This document shows positions 6,002 through 8,130 of a DNA stretch of 8,130 nt, piece by piece. Each line of letters begins with the position of its first letter. Positions within the stretch are counted from its first letter, which is position 1. Under the pieces are notes generated by a model that ran no database searches, was not told the origin of the DNA, and saw nothing but the letters and a program-made list of their open reading frames with translations. The stretch is from Candidatus Omnitrophota bacterium (GTDB lineage Bacteria; Omnitrophota; Gorgyraeia; Gygaellales; Profunditerraquicolaceae), in contig JALOBQ010000039.1 in assembly GCA_023228185.1 (NCBI GenBank), positions 1 to 8,130 on the forward strand, in the 5' to 3' direction. The translations under genes were made by a program, and so were the position numbers.

Positions 6002-7396
6002 TTAATTTAGCAATACTTCTTCATTTTTGTCAGGGATCGCCACATCCACGCCTTTTTGAGATAAAAGTTCGGCCAATGCCTGGGATTGTTCCAATTCGCC
6101 ATGCACAAGGAATAATCTCTTTAAAGGCAGGCAGCTGGAAACAAAATCAACCAGTTCTAATTGATCGGCGTGGCCGGAAAAAGAGTTAATCACCACAACC
6201 TCAGCATTTAATTCGTATTCTACGCCGAATATCTTCACAAAAGGCTCTTTCTCGACTATTCTCCTACCTAAAGTATCAGCCGCCATGTAACCGACCACCA
6301 GGATTGTATTACGGGAATCCTCGATATTATTCTGCAAATGGTGCAGGATCCTGCCGGATTCGCACATACCGCTTCCGGCGATAATAATCATCGGCCGCCT
6401 GTCCATATTCAAAGCCTTGGATTCCTTTTGATCGCGAATATACCTTAAATTAAGCAGTTCAAAAGGGTTGCCTCCCTGGCTAAAAATCTGGCGCGTCTTG
6501 GAATTCATAAAATCAGGATGATAACCAAAAAGTTCGGTAATATCCGTTGCCAAGGGGCTATCCACGTAAATAGGCATCTCCGGAATTAATTTATCTTTCA
6601 ATAACTCTCCTAAAAAGTAAATAATCTCCTGCGTGCGCTCAAGGGTAAAAGAAGGAATAAGCACTTTGCCTCCGCGGCGGGCTGCCTGGTTTATCGCTTG
6701 GCGCAGTTTAGACTGCGCTTCCTCTATCGGACGATGCAACCTGCTGCCATAAGTGCTTTCCATAATCAAATAATCCAGATTTTTAGGAATTACCGGATCA
6801 TTAAGCAGCGGCATATTCTTCCTACCCAAATCCACGGCGTAACCTAAACGTACAATGCGGCCATCAACATTAATATCTAAAATCACTATGCCTGAACCCA
6901 GGATGTGCCCGGCATCTACGATAGTCGCGTAAACATCTTTGGCGATGCAAAATTTCTGGTGATATGAAATAGAGCGGAATATTTTAACGGCTTTAGAAGC
7001 TTCTTTGGCAGTATATAAAGGTTTACGCAAAGGCAGGCCCAGGCGGCGGTTGATTTTATTCACGTAACGCACATCTTCTTCCTGAATTTTCCCTGAATCA
7101 ACAAGCATCAGATTAGCCAAGTCTTTAGTCGCCGAGGTAGTGTAAATTTTGCAACGCAAGCCGTTTTTGATCAATGTGGGGATATTACCGCAATGATCAA
7201 CATGGGCGTGCGACAGGACCAAAGCGTCAATCGTGCGCGGATTATAATTCAGCGTCGTGTTAATCGCGTAGAAAGCGTCGCGGTGACCCTGGAAGAGCCC
7301 GGCGTCAAGCAATACTTCCGTTGAACCAATTGTCAACAGATGGCTTGAGCCGGTTACGGTTCGAGCGCCACCTAAAAATTTAATTTTTATGAACAT
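6002..7396 (-). CDS. Beta-CASP metallo-beta-lactamase fold ribonuclease
   Basis: The 464-residue cytoplasmic protein belongs to the RNA-processing beta-CASP branch of the metallo-beta-lactamase fold (relatives: TTHA0252 of Thermus, CPSF-73, RNase J). It probably cleaves RNA using two zinc ions. Visible motifs are: FLGGARTVTGSSH 8-19 at the N-terminus, motif II HAHVDH 63-68, motif III H164 in DAGHILGS, motif IV D189 in VDLGRK, beta-CASP motif A with E213 in ESTYGS, GSGMCESGRI 341-350, motif B H409 in SFSGHADQ, and motif C H432 in VHGE. All expected metal ligands are present and the length suits the family. Motif IV reads YAVDLG instead of the common FSGDLG, but the aspartate is kept. The ribosome site is weak (GAGAAAG about 8 bases before the ATG). 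The gene stands between a DUF1846 gene and the bL27-like operon, with 115-124 base gaps. The exact RNA substrate is unknown. Confidence 0.93.
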   Translation of the reverse strand: MFIKIKFLGGARTVTGSSHLLTIGSTEVLLDAGLFQGHRDAFYAINTTLNYNPRTIDALVLSHAHVDHCGNIPTLIKNGLRCKIYTTSATKDLANLMLVDSGKIQEEDVRYVNKINRRLGLPLRKPLYTAKEASKAVKIFRSISYHQKFCIAKDVYATIVDAGHILGSGIVILDINVDGRIVRLGYAVDLGRKNMPLLNDPVIPKNLDYLIMESTYGSRLHRPIEEAQSKLRQAINQAARRGGKVLIPSFTLERTQEIIYFLGELLKDKLIPEMPIYVDSPLATDITELFGYHPDFMNSKTRQIFSQGGNPFELLNLRYIRDQKESKALNMDRRPMIIIAGSGMCESGRILHHLQNNIEDSRNTILVVGYMAADTLGRRIVEKEPFVKIFGVEYELNAEVVVINSFSGHADQLELVDFVSSCLPLKRLFLVHGELEQSQALAELLSQKGVDVAIPDKNEEVLLN

Positions 7397-7455
7397 ATTT
7401 ACGCTTTCTCAATAGCGGTATTTGTTTAAAAGCCTAAAACAAACAGTCCTGCTTC

Positions 7456-7484
7456 AATATAATATAGGGAAGAAAAAATAGCAA
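7456..7484 (-). promoter_or_regulatory. Predicted promoter of the beta-CASP ribonuclease gene
   Basis: On the minus strand TTGCTA (7484-7479) and TATATT (7461-7456) are 17 bases apart, inside the 124-base gap after the DUF1846 gene. Transcription would start near 7449, giving a leader of about 53 bases. A second TATATT (7466-7461) overlaps but gives a 12-base spacer. No hairpin terminator for the upstream gene is seen in the gap. Confidence 0.45.
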
Positions 7485-7520
7485 CAGGATTTATCTTTCT
7501 CGGGTCGGATTAATTGGATA

Positions 7521-8130
7521 TCAGGTAACGAAAAGATTGCGTGATGAGAATTTGCCATCCGTGGTCAGATTTACACCCAGCCTTTTTAGCCCTACGTCAT
7601 CACCGGGAGTAGGCATATGCGTCATATGCATTTCACAGCCTCTGAATTCACCGAGTTTTTTCATTGCCAGCTCTGCTGTATGGTTAGTCGCCGCGCTGAT
7701 CGCTAAAGCAATCAAGCACTCCTCAAGGTCAAGGCTTTCAGATTCAGCGTTTAAGATACCTTCCTTAAGCTTGGTAATCTGATTAATAACATGCGGGCTC
7801 AACAATAATATTTCGTCGGGAATATGCGCTAAAACTTTTACCGCGTTCAAGATAAGGCTTGATGCCGCGTGCATTAGTTTGGAATTCTTACCCAAAATGA
7901 TCTGGCCGTCATTAAGCTGGATCGCCGCTCCGCAAAAAATCCCTTCGTTGCCTTTGCCTTTTTCTTCCGCCTCAAGAGCGGCTTTTCTGGCAGGCTCAAG
8001 TACTATCCGATCAGTAATTTTTACTCCCAGCTCCTCCATCAGCAGGACGACGCGGTCGACTGTTTCTTTTTTCTCCGTGCCCATAAGATATTCGCTGTTA
8101 TAACGTAAATACCTGCGAATTAATTCCTGG
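7521..8130 (-). CDS. DUF1846 (UPF0371) family protein, partial, N-terminal part beyond the right edge
   Basis: The frame is open from the stop at 7521 to the right edge: 202 codons, the C-terminal two-fifths or so of a family usually near 500 residues. An ATG at 8084-8082 is internal. The 15 codons before it, which read QELIRRYLRYNSEYL, match the helical segment that precedes this position in homologues. Family blocks are the helix ending LLMEELGVKITDR, the segment QLNDGQIILGKNSKLMHAASSLILNA, then LEECLIALAISAATN, then AMKKLGEFRGCEMHMTHMP and LKRLGVNLT near the end. These resemble the DUF1846 C-terminal domain known from Firmicutes and other bacteria. Structures exist for the family but its biochemical role is not established, and none is proposed here. 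It is probably transcribed from a promoter beyond the window. Confidence 0.88.
   Translation of the reverse strand, partial: QELIRRYLRYNSEYLMGTEKKETVDRVVLLMEELGVKITDRIVLEPARKAALEAEEKGKGNEGIFCGAAIQLNDGQIILGKNSKLMHAASSLILNAVKVLAHIPDEILLLSPHVINQITKLKEGILNAESESLDLEECLIALAISAATNHTAELAMKKLGEFRGCEMHMTHMPTPGDDVGLKRLGVNLTTDGKFSSRNLFVT

Noticed and set aside
8082..8084. ATG at 8084 as the true start of the DUF1846 gene
   Set aside because: The frame stays open to the window edge and the upstream codons match the family, so the ATG is internal and the gene is cut by the edge, not truncated.
1..8130. Defence, toxin-antitoxin, prophage or transposon system
   Set aside because: All genes belong to housekeeping, envelope or RNA-processing families. 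No transposase, integrase, nuclease-effector pair or toxin-sized gene pair was seen.

Overview
The window holds seven protein-coding genes, two of them cut by the window edges. It looks like ordinary chromosome from a Gram-negative (diderm, lipid A-making) bacterium of moderate-to-low GC (roughly 40% by eye). LpxB, an MsbA-type exporter and a Gfo/Idh dehydrogenase next to lpxB show that an LPS-type outer membrane is made. The gene mix would suit an uncultured lineage such as Omnitrophota or a relative. That placement is an impression from gene style and context, not something the sequence proves.

Left part (1-2293, minus strand): the 5' two-thirds or so of rpsB (ribosomal protein S2, C-terminus beyond the left edge) lies downstream of a complete msbA-like ABC exporter gene. 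rpsB appears to have its own promoter, whose -35 box abuts the msbA stop codon.

Centre (2294-4527): a 180-base divergent intergenic region separates msbA (minus) from a two-gene plus-strand unit, a Gfo/Idh/MocA dehydrogenase overlapping lpxB by 13 bases. The three genes form a lipid A module: LpxB makes the lipid A disaccharide, MsbA flips the finished core-lipid A, and the dehydrogenase may modify the UDP-sugar precursor (GnnA-like hypothesis). Between the two predicted promoters sits a compact element: three 15-bp repeats with a 23-bp period, framed by 13-bp imperfect inverted repeats. The predicted promoter of the dehydrogenase places its start of transcription almost at the ATG, so that mRNA may be leaderless.

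Right part (4529-8130, all minus strand): a Ste24-like M48 membrane metalloprotease converges on lpxB with a single base between the stop codons. It is preceded, 2 bases away, by a small divergent bL27-like ribosomal protein gene with an excellent Shine-Dalgarno sequence and a leader holding overlapping, mutually exclusive GC-rich hairpins. Upstream lie a beta-CASP metallo-beta-lactamase ribonuclease and the C-terminal ~202 residues of a DUF1846 protein, whose reading frame runs off the right edge.

No defence system, CRISPR array, transposase, prophage or RNA gene is visible. The most unusual items are the bL27-like gene and its pairing with a membrane protease, the repeat element between the divergent lipid A promoters, and the possible leaderless dehydrogenase-lpxB transcript. 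No intergenic stretch exceeds 300 bases.
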